A stretch of DNA of 64,000 nt from Candidatus Odyssella thessalonicensis L13 (GCF_000190415.1 NZ_AEWF01000005.1:1-64000), one strand, 5' to 3'. Shown: positions 9,285 through 19,506, counted from the stretch's first letter. Translations and numbers: made by a program. Notes: generated by a model not told the origin, from the sequence alone.

Positions 9285-9462
9285 ATATATTCTCTCAACT
9301 TTCCAAGAAGAATTCTGGGCTTAGCATACCAGCTTACCCTTTCCCAAACTTAGGAGCATATCTTTGGACTCAACAATAAATAGTCCTCCCTGAAGTATGA
9401 GAGAAAGCGAGCAAGATTCCTGAGAAAAGCTTTGCGGGCCTTAAAGAAGTAGGAAAAACCAC

Positions 9463-9650
9463 AATCAATTAATACGGCACAAGCTTCTGCTTATATAGCC
9501 GCCATAGAAGATATAAGCGAGGAAAGATGTTGCCCTGCGGATATTGATCATCGTCAAATTAAGCATCTGAATAATATTGTGGCAGCTGACTATGGGAAGC
9601 TCAAGTGATTGATCAGATCACCTTTAGACCTCAAATCCATGAAGAGCGGG
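9463..9650 (+). pseudogene. IS6-family transposase fragment
   Basis: A reading frame with an internal TGA gives PQSINTAQASAYIAAIEDI, then DIDHRQIKHLNNIVAADYG, KLK-stop-LIR and DLKSMK. This matches the pattern of the C-terminal half of IS6-family DDE transposases (RQ-KYLNN-VE-DH-KLKRLI). Only this piece remains, without start, ends or first catalytic residues. The same area passes abruptly at about 9652 into a minus-strand leucine-rich-repeat gene remnant. Confidence 0.7.
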
Positions 9651-9651
9651 A

Positions 9652-10464
9652 AGAAAGCAACTTCTTGATCGATATTATAAATAATCGTATGAGGATGATC
9701 CTTTGGAAGATGATCCTCTTGGTTAATGTGAGCAAGATCACCAGCATTAGATTGATTGATTATAATAAAGTGCGGTTTTGTCGCTAATCTATCGCGATCC
9801 TGATCTATACCGATAAGGAAGTAGCTATGCTTTGCTTTTAGTTTTTTAAGAGCTACAACCTGCGCCTCATGATGGACCTCCTTAAATTTTTGAACAACTA
9901 CTGATGGATCTAATTCTAACTGAGCCCCATAAATATGGGTAATGGGAAGGCAAGCTAAAAGATGGTGAAGGGCAAGCTCAAAATTTTTTTGGGCAGCTGC
10001 TTATCAAAAAGTGTGCTATATAATTCTTGGGCCCAATCTTTGTCTTCTTTGAGGTAAGGATAAAGCTTAATGCTTGTATAGTTCTTTGCAAGGTATCCTT
10101 CAAAACGGCTTGTTTGAGGAACAAACAAACATCCGTCATTCTTGAGAAGATCTGATGTAATCTTTTTAATCAAACTCTTCCTATATCCTAGAGAGATCCC
10201 CTCAAATTCAGCATTAAAGGTTTCTTTAAAAGTGCTGAAATTCCTTTGTATGATTTTCGCATAAAAGTCATCAACCCAGCTCTTAGTGAAAAAGCAAATT
10301 TCTCTAAGAGCTAAGTTTTCAGAAAGATCGGAAAAAGAAGAGATTAGGGTAAGAATTTCAAGGGGAAGATCGAGAAGCTAACGCTGATCATTATCTTGAG
10401 TGTGACTGGTTTGGCAACTTAATGCGGAGAGAAAGCACATAAGCAAAAATTTACACAATTTCAC
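9652..10464 (-). pseudogene. Exported F-box-like / LRR protein, broken
   Basis: Reading from a GTG at 10464 gives VKLCKFLLMCFLSALSCQ, a signal sequence with a lipobox-like LSALSC. An in-frame TAG lies at 10380-10378. It is followed by LLDLPLEILTLISSFSDLSE and later WVDDFY, an F-box-like pattern (LP-EIL--I---S-L). The frame then runs through GISLGYRKSLIKKITSDLLK to a run of seven T at 9984-9990, where a single base is missing. With one more base it continues NFELALHHLLACLPITHIYG, then KLKAKHSYFLIGIDQDRDRL and HTIIYNIDQEVA. The last part is closely similar to the remnant at 18098-18536. F-box proteins are known effectors of amoeba symbionts; the assignment here is by pattern only. Confidence 0.6.
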
Positions 10465-10811
10465 GCGAACACTTATCTTAATAATTTTATTCCAGATAAT
10501 TAATTCTATAGGAGGACATGAGCATTATATGCAAGAAGAGTTTTACAAGAAGTATGAAGGGGATAGTTACGCTATTCTATTAAGTTAAACGTTAGCTAAA
10601 TTTAATAGAAGAAGACAGTCAGCAATAAAGAATAATATGGCTGTAAAAGCACCATATTAAAAATATAAACTATAAGATTGCTTTCTTAAACTAGTAATAA
10701 CTACTCTAAGCTGATAATAAGAAAATCATATTCATTTTCAGCTCCTAAGAAAAGCAAAGGGTTAATCTCCTCTACTGAGGCATAGATTATTCTTGCTTAT
10801 CCTTTTCTCTG
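10465..10811. other. Intergenic stretch, nothing recognised
   Basis: AT-rich sequence between the broken F-box-like gene and the next minus-strand gene. I see no coding pattern, RNA gene or strong dyad. Confidence 0.5.
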
Positions 10812-11984
10812 CTATGATTTTTTAGCATTATTTATAGCCTCTGCTATAAAGTCTATTAAGGCGATTAGGTATTTATTGTTTTCATCAAGGGATTTAAGCC
10901 TAGCAATTATATAAGAATTTTCTCCTTTGTACTTTAGCAAAGTCGAGAGATTTGCTTGTATAAAGCTTTTAGCACATTGTTGACATACTTCTTCTTCTGT
11001 CAGCGTCAGGTTGGTAAATCTCAGCATATAATAACTGCTGGTCAAATCCTTCAGTATATGTTTAGAACTGAAAAGAGGGGGATTTAGTAACTTGGATAAA
11101 TTCTCATTAATTAAATCATTAATTTGGTTCTCATAGTCCTGGATCTGCTTTTCTAAGGCTACCTCCTTACTTACTTCGGCTCCTTGTTGTAACTCCTCCT
11201 CATCATTAAATTGATAGCCTATATTATAGTAAATAAACGCTTCAAGAGGGGTTCCTTTAAAATTGAGATATTGCAAAAAAATTATCCCTTTAATAAAAGC
11301 AGGCGTATCATTTCTCTCGGCCAGCTTAATGGCTTCTACAGCAAAGCTCCAGTATTCTTCTAAACAAACAATAATTTTAAAAAATAGATCATAGGCGGTA
11401 ATAAGCTCCTCACATTTGTCAATAAATTGATTTTTTTGTGAAATGTCAGATTGAATCTTATTTTGCCATTGCTGTAGCAATCTCCAAGTTATAGGAATGC
11501 TGTTAGGCTCTTGGGCTCTATAATTTGTCAAGTAATAAATATAACGTAAGAAACCGTTATTGCTCATTTTGCTTGTACCGAGAGCCTGCTCATAAAAACT
11601 AAATCCCTTCTTAATTAAACCATTCTCCATACATGTTTTTGCGGCAAGTTCAAACATTTCAGCATTATCTGGATAATACTGAGCAAAGCGATCAGTTAAC
11701 GCTAATTTTTCTGACATTGGGATGCTTTCTATCATCATTATCGTCTTGTAAGCGCTTAGCTCCCCAGCTTCAGCAAAGCGAATAATTTGATCTGGGTTTT
11801 CCTTCCCCACTAGGATTTTATTCACGTAGTTCTTATAATCTAAACTATCGTCTTTAGATCTACATATCAGAATGCCTTGCCTGGTGGTGTCTATACCATT
11901 ACAAATGGTATCTTCTTCCTCCATACTGTGAGCAAAATTTAGAAGGCCTACTATAATAGATAAGAATTTAACGTTTCTTCGCAT
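10812..11984 (-). CDS. Exported helical protein of unknown function
   Basis: 390 aa starting with a signal peptide (MRRNVKFLSIIVGLLNFAHS, probable cut after AHS). The rest is predicted to be mainly helical, with a weak TPR/Sel1-like flavour around residues 100-140 (YYPDNAEMFELAAKTCMENGLIKKGFSFYEQAL condensed to pairs of helices). I recognise no catalytic motif. It sits alone between two decayed regions. It could be an effector, but that rests only on the signal peptide and the neighbourhood. Confidence 0.7.
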   Translation of the reverse strand: MRRNVKFLSIIVGLLNFAHSMEEEDTICNGIDTTRQGILICRSKDDSLDYKNYVNKILVGKENPDQIIRFAEAGELSAYKTIMMIESIPMSEKLALTDRFAQYYPDNAEMFELAAKTCMENGLIKKGFSFYEQALGTSKMSNNGFLRYIYYLTNYRAQEPNSIPITWRLLQQWQNKIQSDISQKNQFIDKCEELITAYDLFFKIIVCLEEYWSFAVEAIKLAERNDTPAFIKGIIFLQYLNFKGTPLEAFIYYNIGYQFNDEEELQQGAEVSKEVALEKQIQDYENQINDLINENLSKLLNPPLFSSKHILKDLTSSYYMLRFTNLTLTEEEVCQQCAKSFIQANLSTLLKYKGENSYIIARLKSLDENNKYLIALIDFIAEAINNAKKS

Positions 11985-12540
11985 AATTTTGTTCCTTTGG
12001 CTAGCAATTTTCCCAGTTGCTACTGAATGGTGCTCTTAGATGCAATTCAAGGAAGTATAATTCATGAAAAATGTAGGGGAATTGAGAAAGTAAAGCAATA
12101 AAATATTAATCAATAACTCATAAAGGGGAAATAAAAATAGTTAGAAGGATATTGGAATGTTTTTATGCAGATCAGTAGAGGAGGGTGCGGCTTAGTTGGA
12201 CGGAGTAGCGTCCGAGGGCATCATCTAAGGCAGGCCAATTGAGGTTAGGATGGTGAGAGGGGCAGCTTTACTGTTCCACAGTATGAGATATCTAAGATTG
12301 CTTCCATTTTCCCGTTTTCAATGCCCCCTGACGTTTATCGCAGTATTCTCCTCTCTATTTCGCAATCGTTCTTTCGCGCCTCAAAACTCCTTCATATTAC
12401 ACTAAGAGAATCGAGAAGTATAAGAGTATCTTTCCACTCTTCTACCCTCTGCGTTATTGGGCGGTCTTTATCAAATTTCAAGCCTCACTGGTTTTGCTTT
12501 ACTCTAGAAGAAAGACTCTGCCTTGTTCCATTTTGGATGT

Positions 12541-12720
12541 AAGAAGAGTAAGCATCGCAGCTGACAGACCCTGAGTATTGACGTAAGTAAGGTTGTTACA
12601 TCCTTTGAGAAAGTGATCTCCTATAGAAGTGACATTATATAGTCCTCGGGCATCTAAAAAAGCTAGACTGCTATACCCGGAGAGGAAAAAACTCCAACGT
12701 AGTGATTTTCGACAGCCCGC
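12541..12720 (-). pseudogene. BspA-type leucine-rich-repeat remnant
   Basis: In the minus frame with interruptions, the sequence gives FLSGYSSLAFLDARGLYNV and then FLKGCNNLTYVNTQGLSAAM. This repeats the FL-GC--LTYV-TQGL pattern of the remnant at 18098-18536. In the rest of the 11985-12849 gap I see no gene apart from the + strand promoter region just before 12850. Confidence 0.55.
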
Positions 12721-12849
12721 TTGTATCTAAAATTGCCCACTACGTACGTGTATTTTACCGATAGATTAATTCTTTGAAACTACCATAAGGTTAGCGCTAT
12801 AAAGCTCCCAACAATTGGGTTGAAAGCTAGTTCATAGAGGAGAAAACTA

Positions 12850-14682
12850 ATGAGAAAGCTTAATAAAATATCTTTGCTATCCACAGTTGCCTTTGCTGTG
12901 TTTTCTTTTGCGATAACATCCTCCTGTGTCAAAGGGACGGAGCCTGGAAGGCTAGATGATCGTTTTGTAGAAGCCTTTAGAGGAGAGCATCTAGAACCCA
13001 TTGCTGTAAAAGGAGCGTCTTACCTCCTTCTTCCCGATAATCATGACGGGAAAACTTTCCTCAGTAGTGGGCATAATGGGACTTTGAAATTTAGCCAAGA
13101 CATCAATAGACAAAGCTTGTTTTCTTTTGCAGAAGTAGGAAGAACTGAGAGAATAGGCGATATGCCTCACCGTTTCTATTTGACCAATTTAGATTCAGAG
13201 ACACCTATTCAAAGCACTCAAAGTGAGGGAAAAAAGTATTGCATTGCTGAATTAAAAGGAAATGGAAAGTTTCAATTGTTATTTGAGCGTTGCTATCAAG
13301 ATCGTCGCCCCTTTCTTCTTCAGTATGACTTAGGAAAAGAGAAGGTTGCTATAGACGCTTATCCTTCAGCAAATATAGAGTCCCTTCATCTTTGGACTCT
13401 AAAGCCTGTTTATGAATTGTTAAGCTTAAATCCATTAACTGTTGATCTTAATACATTACTTTTTAAGATCCCTAAAAAGGAAAAGTTCTCAAATAAAATG
13501 CTTTCTGCTGCTCAAGTTCAGGGGTTATACGATTTACAAAAACTAGATGTCTCCCAGAAACTCACTATTGTACAGGATGATGCAGATTCTATTTTTGCTT
13601 ATACGCCGACACTTTCTTATATACAAGATGGATTGTTTATCACTTCAGGAAATTTTTCTTTGCAAATATATAATATAAAAGACTTCCAAAAAGGCTGTGA
13701 TAAATCATCCAAGATAATTGCACGAGAGAGCGCAAAGAAAGATTTTATAGATACTGTCACCCTTCCAGAAGGGGCGAACTTTTTCTTAAATCTCGATATG
13801 CCATCTTACCACAAAGGACTAGAAAAGGCTCCCTTAATGGGGTGGGTTGAAATAAAGCCTGGAAAGGCAGGATATTTTTGGGACTCATATAACAATATAG
13901 GAGTAAGGCTTCGTGACATTATAAATAATGAAGGCGTCACTCTTTTTTCAGACTTTGCAGTAAAATTTAAAGATAACGTTATTGAGTTTATTGACATTAA
14001 TAGAAATGTCCTGACAAATCCGGGAACAGCCATATTTTTAACACAGCACGCATCTCAGAGAGTGATAGAAGACCTTGAGGGGGCAGGTGTAGTAATAGCT
14101 AAAACCATCGGAAATAGTATAGAGAAGTTGGGGATAAGCATAGAAAACGCCAGCAAAAGTGCTGGGAATGCTTTTATAGAATCTTCAAAGAATATCTCTG
14201 AGGCAATGATATATAGTGCCAATACTCTAGCGAATACATTAAATTTTGCAACACTGCAATTTAATAATGCTGTGAAATCTTTATCCCTTACTGCAAAAGA
14301 GATATCTGCGGATATAACTCAAAACACTGAAACTATTGTAAGGAGCCTTAACAGTACAGCAGTATTACTAAATAATGCTCTCGTTGATGCTTCTGAAAAT
14401 CTTGAAAAAGCTTCAACAAACCTTCAAACCGGAATAGTGGGTGCCTCTAGGAATCTTAAAAATGCAGCAAAAGAAATTTCTGACAGTTTAAAAGATTCCG
14501 CATCATCTTTTAATGATGCTTTTAAAAATCTGTCTGACGCAATTGAGAATGGGTCATCAAACATAGAAGATGCTCTTGAAAGAGCTTCGAAGAATTTTAT
14601 AAAAGGCATGGATAAAGTAAAACAAGCAGCAGAGGCACTACATGATACAAACCATACAGTCAAGGTATGCTTAGTATCTTAG
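12850..14682 (+). CDS. Exported protein with long amphipathic-helix tail
   Basis: 610 aa of unknown function. The start is ATG 12850, eight bases after GAGGAGAA. The signal sequence runs to about residue 26 and ends FAITSSC, a possible lipobox. Residues 40-200 look beta-rich (YLLLPDNHDGKTFLSSG and similar). Residues about 415-600 are a run of amphipathic helices with an 11-residue feel (ASENLEKASTNLQ, GASRNLKNAAKEI, ALERASKNF), resembling apolipoprotein or LEA-type helices. Such a tail might wrap a membrane or form a coiled coil. It lies 111 bp upstream of the exported GTPase-like gene and may be co-transcribed with it. Confidence 0.75.
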   Translation: MRKLNKISLLSTVAFAVFSFAITSSCVKGTEPGRLDDRFVEAFRGEHLEPIAVKGASYLLLPDNHDGKTFLSSGHNGTLKFSQDINRQSLFSFAEVGRTERIGDMPHRFYLTNLDSETPIQSTQSEGKKYCIAELKGNGKFQLLFERCYQDRRPFLLQYDLGKEKVAIDAYPSANIESLHLWTLKPVYELLSLNPLTVDLNTLLFKIPKKEKFSNKMLSAAQVQGLYDLQKLDVSQKLTIVQDDADSIFAYTPTLSYIQDGLFITSGNFSLQIYNIKDFQKGCDKSSKIIARESAKKDFIDTVTLPEGANFFLNLDMPSYHKGLEKAPLMGWVEIKPGKAGYFWDSYNNIGVRLRDIINNEGVTLFSDFAVKFKDNVIEFIDINRNVLTNPGTAIFLTQHASQRVIEDLEGAGVVIAKTIGNSIEKLGISIENASKSAGNAFIESSKNISEAMIYSANTLANTLNFATLQFNNAVKSLSLTAKEISADITQNTETIVRSLNSTAVLLNNALVDASENLEKASTNLQTGIVGASRNLKNAAKEISDSLKDSASSFNDAFKNLSDAIENGSSNIEDALERASKNFIKGMDKVKQAAEALHDTNHTVKVCLVS

Positions 14683-14793
14683 AATTTAACAATTTATTTT
14701 ATTAAGGAGAGAAAAGTGTAAGGAAACAGAAAACAGAGATTTTTATATTTTTAGCAGGTTAAAAAATAATTATTTAATTATAAAGAGAAAAAA

Positions 14794-17700
14794 ATGTTTA
14801 GAAAATCATTTTATAACAAAGTTATTAATATGTTTTGGGGATTAGTTGCATTGATTTTTTCCCTGTCTTCTACTGATGCAATGCAACAAACAGAGACTGC
14901 TGCAGAAAGAATTAAAAGAATTATCAAAGAGATTGAAGAAGTAGATCAAACAATAGACTCAGATTTAGAAGATTTAAGACGAAATAATTCTCAGTGGGAT
15001 GAAATGATCTGCACGATAGGGAATACGGGGGATGGGAAAAGTACACTGATAAATTTTTTAGCAGGAAAAGAACTTAAGCCGACAAGAAGCGCTAGAGGGG
15101 GTTGGCTTGTTGATGTGATTGACCCCATTCCCGGAATGGAACCTGGTCATACACATGCATCACAAACTGCGACACCTCGTTACTGGTATGATCCTGATAA
15201 GAGACGGGTATATTATGATTGTCCTGGGTTTAGAGATACACGAGTCCCAGAAAATGATATTAGAAACGCCTATGCCATAAACAAGTTATTTCAAACCTTT
15301 AGCCCTGTAAAAATTCTACTTGTGACAGCGGAGAACTCCTTTGCAGGCAGAGCCGAACCTGTGCAAAATACGATAAAGGCAATGACGGAATTTTTTAAAA
15401 AGGACATTAATAGGTGCGACCTTCTTTTAACGTCAGACTTGCCTGCAGATAGAATTCCTGAAAAGGGGAAAATGTATTTAGAAAAAACAGGTAGTCATCA
15501 ATTAAAATACACTGTTATTGCGCCTCAGGGTCAGGTGATTGAAGGAATACTCGATACGCATCTACTTCAGATTGACATAACAGGAGCGTTAACTCTTGAA
15601 AAATTGAGTACCTTTAAATCTAAAATATTAGACGAGACGTCAAGAAGAGGCCATACCATTAAACGTCTGGGTCAAGGATGTTGTCTGGTTATGACTGGAC
15701 AAAGAGATAAGGACATTTCAAACGTTCAGTATGAATTACAATTGCTTTCTGACAACGTGGATGTTGATTTGCCTCGTGAGGCTCGTTTTTTACTTTTGGA
15801 TCTCAAGAATTCTCCAGAAGATGATCCTAGAATAGCACTTTTTCCAGCACCAGCACCAAGGCAAGAGGAAGCTTTTCTAGGTTTGAACACACGGATAAGG
15901 CAAGATACAAAAGATGGCATATTAAATGTTATAGGTCGTACTCTTCCTCTTCAAAGTAATGACTTGCATCCAACCCCAACAGTATCTGAGAAAGCCAAGA
16001 ATTTTGCTCAAGAACTTGCAATTGAAATTAATATAAAAATTGGAGAATACATATCAAACACTATTATGCCAGAAATTTATAATTATTGTACTGAAAAAAC
16101 TCAAAATGGTAATGAACCAGCTACAGAGCTTAGAGACTTTTTTAACCGGCTCGCAACTGATCTAGATTTTGATCATCCCCCTACCTTATCTGTATTTGAA
16201 AGAAATCTACAAAATGTTCTTCAAACATGCGAGGTATTAAATTTGTATGATAAGATTAGTAAGCATATAAAATATATTACTTTTCTTAAGAGAATTAACC
16301 AAAATGTTGATTATAGATGCGCTGATTGGATAAGCGCTTTTCGTTCCCCTCATTCTCAAAATTTGGCGCAAGGTCACGCAAATAACATTAATGGCAATAC
16401 TCAGCACTATATCGCCAACGATGTTGTGTCAGCAATTTATAATTATTGCGACGAAAGAATTCAAACTAACATTGAAACAGCTGAAAAGCTCAGAGATCAT
16501 TTTAGCCAACTCGCAAAAAAACTCATTTTTACTGATCCCCCTACTTTGCCTAAATTTGAGCAAGAATTGCAAGATGTCCTGCAGACATGTGCTATATCTC
16601 ATATGTATGAGAGAATTGCAAAAAATATACACTATATCACTTTTCTTAACAGAATCAATACACATATTGTTCCTAACTTGCGTGCTTGGATAAATCCTTT
16701 GACAGAATTAAAGGCAAGGATTGAGAATTTAGGAAATGGTATTAATTATACTTTTAATAGTCAAAATAAAGAATTAACCCTTATTGGTTATTTGATTGGT
16801 TTTTCGGATGTGACGAATTTTCAGGGGCGGGAAACGATTACAAGTCAAGTGCTGAAGCTTAATCTATTTTCTTTAAGAAATTTGTTGGCAGATGATAATT
16901 TAACGTTAAACGGAGCAACCGTTATAGGGATTGCGCCTGAAATACTTCAATTAACACAGTCTGTCACCATGAACCTTAGTGGCAACTCCCATTACCCTGC
17001 TGAGCGAGGTAAAGCTGCCAATAATACCGCGGGAAATCCAGGCAGACATGGAGAAAATGGTGGTAACTTGGTACTAGTTACAAATAATTTTAAGGATGTA
17101 TATAAAGCCGCTCATCCCCAAGAAACTACCAAGTTTGTAATCAAAAGGAATGGTGGCTCAGGAGAAGGTGGGCAAGCAGGAGGCGACAATACTGATATAG
17201 TTGCTGCAGTGGAAGGTAATGAAGGAGGATGGAATGAGAGTAGTTCTATTCCAATTACTGTGGGACACGGTGTATGGGATCCAGAAAAAGATAGATACTT
17301 TGTGTCTGCATTAAAAGTTCATGGGGGCACTGATGAAGAGCCAAAGGGTCATCGTGGGGTATTCTATAAAGACCATTTAACTATTTCCTATGTTAAGAAA
17401 GAGTATCGACAGGCTGGTATAAAAGGAGCAAAAGGACATCGAGGTTTTGCTGGTGGACAGGGGGGGATAAAAGGGCATCAAGGTCTTATTGAGGTGGAAT
17501 GTCCTAACCTAGCCTATACCATGGCAGATAATGATACTTACAATGGGAGTTCTGGAAGTGGAGGTGCAGGCAGTGCTGGCGGTCTGGGCGGACGAGTTAG
17601 ATATAAAGTCACATATACGTATCATCCAGGAAAATATGATCATAGTGGCACAGATTTTTGGGCTAATTGTGAAAGTGGAACACAAATTTTAGGAAACGGT

Positions 17701-17943
17701 AATAGGTATAGGGAAGAGGCACCAAGATTTCTCGATCACGAACGTGGGCAGAGAGGCGATCAAGGTGATAGAGGACAAGCTGGCGGCAATTCAAAGGGCC
17801 AAGGACCCCAAAAGAAGCAATTGACTACTGATGAGTTGAGAGCATTAAAAGAAGATGCTCTACAACGCTATAGAAATGATTATAACGTTTTTGCCAATGA
17901 CCCGGTTAAGCAAAAATTTCTTGGGAGGTTTCCAAATCTTTAG
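14794..17943 (+). CDS. Exported GTPase-like protein with collagen-like C-terminal region
   Basis: 1049 aa. A signal peptide covers about residues 1-29 (ending STDA). Residues 70-290 hold a P-loop GTPase of the AIG1/septin-like style, with G1 GNTGDGKST near 77-85 and G3 DCPGF near 142-146. The later motifs are unclear. A segment of about 90 residues is duplicated in tandem (from IYNYCTEKTQNG near 429 and from IYNYCDERIQTN near 548). From about 735 onward there are glycine-rich stretches including GIKGAKGHRGFAGGQGGIKG and GQRGDQGDRGQAGG, which are Gly-X-Y-like. An N-terminal signal on a GTPase suggests that it acts outside the cell, perhaps in the host (inference). A terminator follows at 17984. 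Confidence 0.8.
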   Translation: MFRKSFYNKVINMFWGLVALIFSLSSTDAMQQTETAAERIKRIIKEIEEVDQTIDSDLEDLRRNNSQWDEMICTIGNTGDGKSTLINFLAGKELKPTRSARGGWLVDVIDPIPGMEPGHTHASQTATPRYWYDPDKRRVYYDCPGFRDTRVPENDIRNAYAINKLFQTFSPVKILLVTAENSFAGRAEPVQNTIKAMTEFFKKDINRCDLLLTSDLPADRIPEKGKMYLEKTGSHQLKYTVIAPQGQVIEGILDTHLLQIDITGALTLEKLSTFKSKILDETSRRGHTIKRLGQGCCLVMTGQRDKDISNVQYELQLLSDNVDVDLPREARFLLLDLKNSPEDDPRIALFPAPAPRQEEAFLGLNTRIRQDTKDGILNVIGRTLPLQSNDLHPTPTVSEKAKNFAQELAIEINIKIGEYISNTIMPEIYNYCTEKTQNGNEPATELRDFFNRLATDLDFDHPPTLSVFERNLQNVLQTCEVLNLYDKISKHIKYITFLKRINQNVDYRCADWISAFRSPHSQNLAQGHANNINGNTQHYIANDVVSAIYNYCDERIQTNIETAEKLRDHFSQLAKKLIFTDPPTLPKFEQELQDVLQTCAISHMYERIAKNIHYITFLNRINTHIVPNLRAWINPLTELKARIENLGNGINYTFNSQNKELTLIGYLIGFSDVTNFQGRETITSQVLKLNLFSLRNLLADDNLTLNGATVIGIAPEILQLTQSVTMNLSGNSHYPAERGKAANNTAGNPGRHGENGGNLVLVTNNFKDVYKAAHPQETTKFVIKRNGGSGEGGQAGGDNTDIVAAVEGNEGGWNESSSIPITVGHGVWDPEKDRYFVSALKVHGGTDEEPKGHRGVFYKDHLTISYVKKEYRQAGIKGAKGHRGFAGGQGGIKGHQGLIEVECPNLAYTMADNDTYNGSSGSGGAGSAGGLGGRVRYKVTYTYHPGKYDHSGTDFWANCESGTQILGNGNRYREEAPRFLDHERGQRGDQGDRGQAGGNSKGQGPQKKQLTTDELRALKEDALQRYRNDYNVFANDPVKQKFLGRFPNL

Positions 17944-17983
17944 CGCCAATAGAGGCAACCCGAAACTTTAATTTAATAATGTA

Positions 17984-18010
17984 AGAGAGGGGGAGATTTT
18001 CCCTCTTTTT
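17984..18010 (+). terminator. Intrinsic terminator after the exported GTPase gene
   Basis: AGAGGG (17986-17991) pairs with CCCTCT (18001-18006) around a 9-nt loop, and TTTT follows directly. It lies 43 bp past the stop at 17943. Confidence 0.75.
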
Positions 18011-18028
18011 ATCATTTTGTTGCCAAAA

Positions 18029-18089
18029 GGTACTGTTGCATTTAAGGAATGAAGTAATAGTTATCCCATTTCCTAAATGCAACAGTGCC
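18029..18089. repeat. IS-end-like inverted repeat (MITE-like, 61 bp)
   Basis: The 23-nt arm at 18029-18051 (GGTACTGTTGCATTTAAGG and four more bases) is nearly complementary to the arm at 67-89 of the same block (CATTTCC to AACAGTGCC, 18067-18089). GG-ACTGTTGCA is the typical end of many IS6-family elements, and no transposase lies between the arms. Close relatives of one arm occur at 28371 and 34776. Confidence 0.6.
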
Positions 18090-18097
18090 TCGAAAAT

Positions 18098-18536
18098 TTA
18101 ATCCAGTGATGAAAAATCTGTTTTTGAAAGCTGTGAATTTCTCAGATGAATTTGACAACTTTGTTCCATTACTGATGCGAGAAGATTCAGCACTTTAGTG
18201 GGCAGACCTTGAGTATCGACATAAGTCAGGCTAGTGCACCCGCTAAGGAAATTAGCTCTAATTGTGGTGCAGTTATTGCTCGCATTTGTTAAGGTGAGTT
18301 TACCTATATAGAGGCTAGTAGGAGAAAGAAGCGCAACCTCTTGATCTATATTATAAATAATTGTATGAGGATGAGTCTTTGAAAGATAACCTTCTTCTTT
18401 AAGGCGATCCAGACCATTAGCATTAGATTGATTTACCACAATAAAATGTGGCTTCGTGGTCAGCCTTTCATTATCTTCATCTATACCAATAAGGAAGTAG
18501 TTATGCTCCGCTTTTAATTTTTGGAGGGCCTTTTAA
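18098..18536 (-). pseudogene. BspA-type LRR protein, 5'-truncated
   Basis: The open frame from 18439 to 18098 (113 aa) continues upstream without a start as KALQKLKAEHNYFLIGIDED and NERLTTKPHF to about 18536. It contains HTIIYNIDQEVALLSPTSLY and the LRR pattern FLSGCTSLTYVDTQGLPTKV. It is the C-terminal part of the same family as the broken gene at 9652-10464. The signal peptide and F-box-like part are missing. The 3' end abuts the IS-end-like hairpin at 18029-18089. Confidence 0.6.
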
Positions 18537-19506
18537 AATAAATAGCGAAATTACTTATACAGCTTAAAGCTGATATCCGTTTTATCTTGTCAGCAAACCA
18601 TAAAACCATTCTTCACTGTGAAGTAATATCTTCCCTCGAATGATTCAGATCTACTAGACGCCTAGCTTTTAATAAAGACGTCTTTAAAGAAATTATAACA
18701 ATATTGCCTTCTTGGATACCAATTAGGATTTCTTCGCCATCTTCTAAACCCAGTTATCTTATGTAATCCGAGAATAAAGATATTTTAGTTACTATAAAAT
18801 TAATGAGTATTTTGAATTTAAAATATTAATTCTATAAAATGTAATATCTCAGAGCTTGTTCCTAGATAAAAATTAGTCACTATAGGGATATATGTACCAT
18901 AAACTATATATTCATTCTCGTCCAAATAAGGCGGATATCGCTTTTTAAGATAAATGGATTGCTTAGTTTTCAATACTCTCTCTTAGGGTATCCTAATTTA
19001 ATGCCTTCTATAAATTTAGTACTGACATAATTATCAATGAGCTCAAATAAGAATTACCATCCAATTAAAAGTTATGAAAAAGGAAGTATCAACAAGCGAC
19101 TGTTTTATAAAACAGATTTTGTAATCAGTAACAATATTAGATTTATAAGAGGATATTATATATTCCAAAAGACACTGCAATAGAGGTCAAGTGAAATTTT
19201 AAGGGGCACCGGGCCTAGAATAAATCTACTTATCTATTTTTTTATAATTGCGGAGAAGATAAATATTTATTGGCGGGCACAAAAGAAGGGGGCTCCGAGG
19301 GGACAAGACAACCGTCTTTTACTGAGAAATAAATGGCAATGCAATTTCATGCGCGCCTCTAGAAAAGGGTGTCTCTATCTTTCGTAAAGTTATATTTAAA
19401 AATTAAAAAATTCAATTTTTCTCATGGTTGAGCGTAGAGGGAAATAGATATGAGGGAGCTAGCATATTTAAATCTTTAAGTTTTTAGCTTTACAGTTGAG
19501 TTATCT
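18537..19506. other. Long intergenic stretch with a possible AbrB-like antitoxin remnant
   Basis: Mostly non-coding. On the minus strand at about 18780-18640, a broken frame gives LGLEDGEEILIGIQEGNIVI followed by ISL, which has the look of a SpoVT/AbrB-type antitoxin domain. A stop lies just before it and no partner toxin is visible. The final 100 bases hold the promoter region of the ankyrin gene. I see nothing else. Confidence 0.3.

Noticed and set aside
12321..12542. A + strand 73-codon frame with an F-box-like start (PPDVYRSIL)
   Set aside because: The similarity is too short, there is no export signal and the strand is opposite to the LRR remnant; I could not support it.
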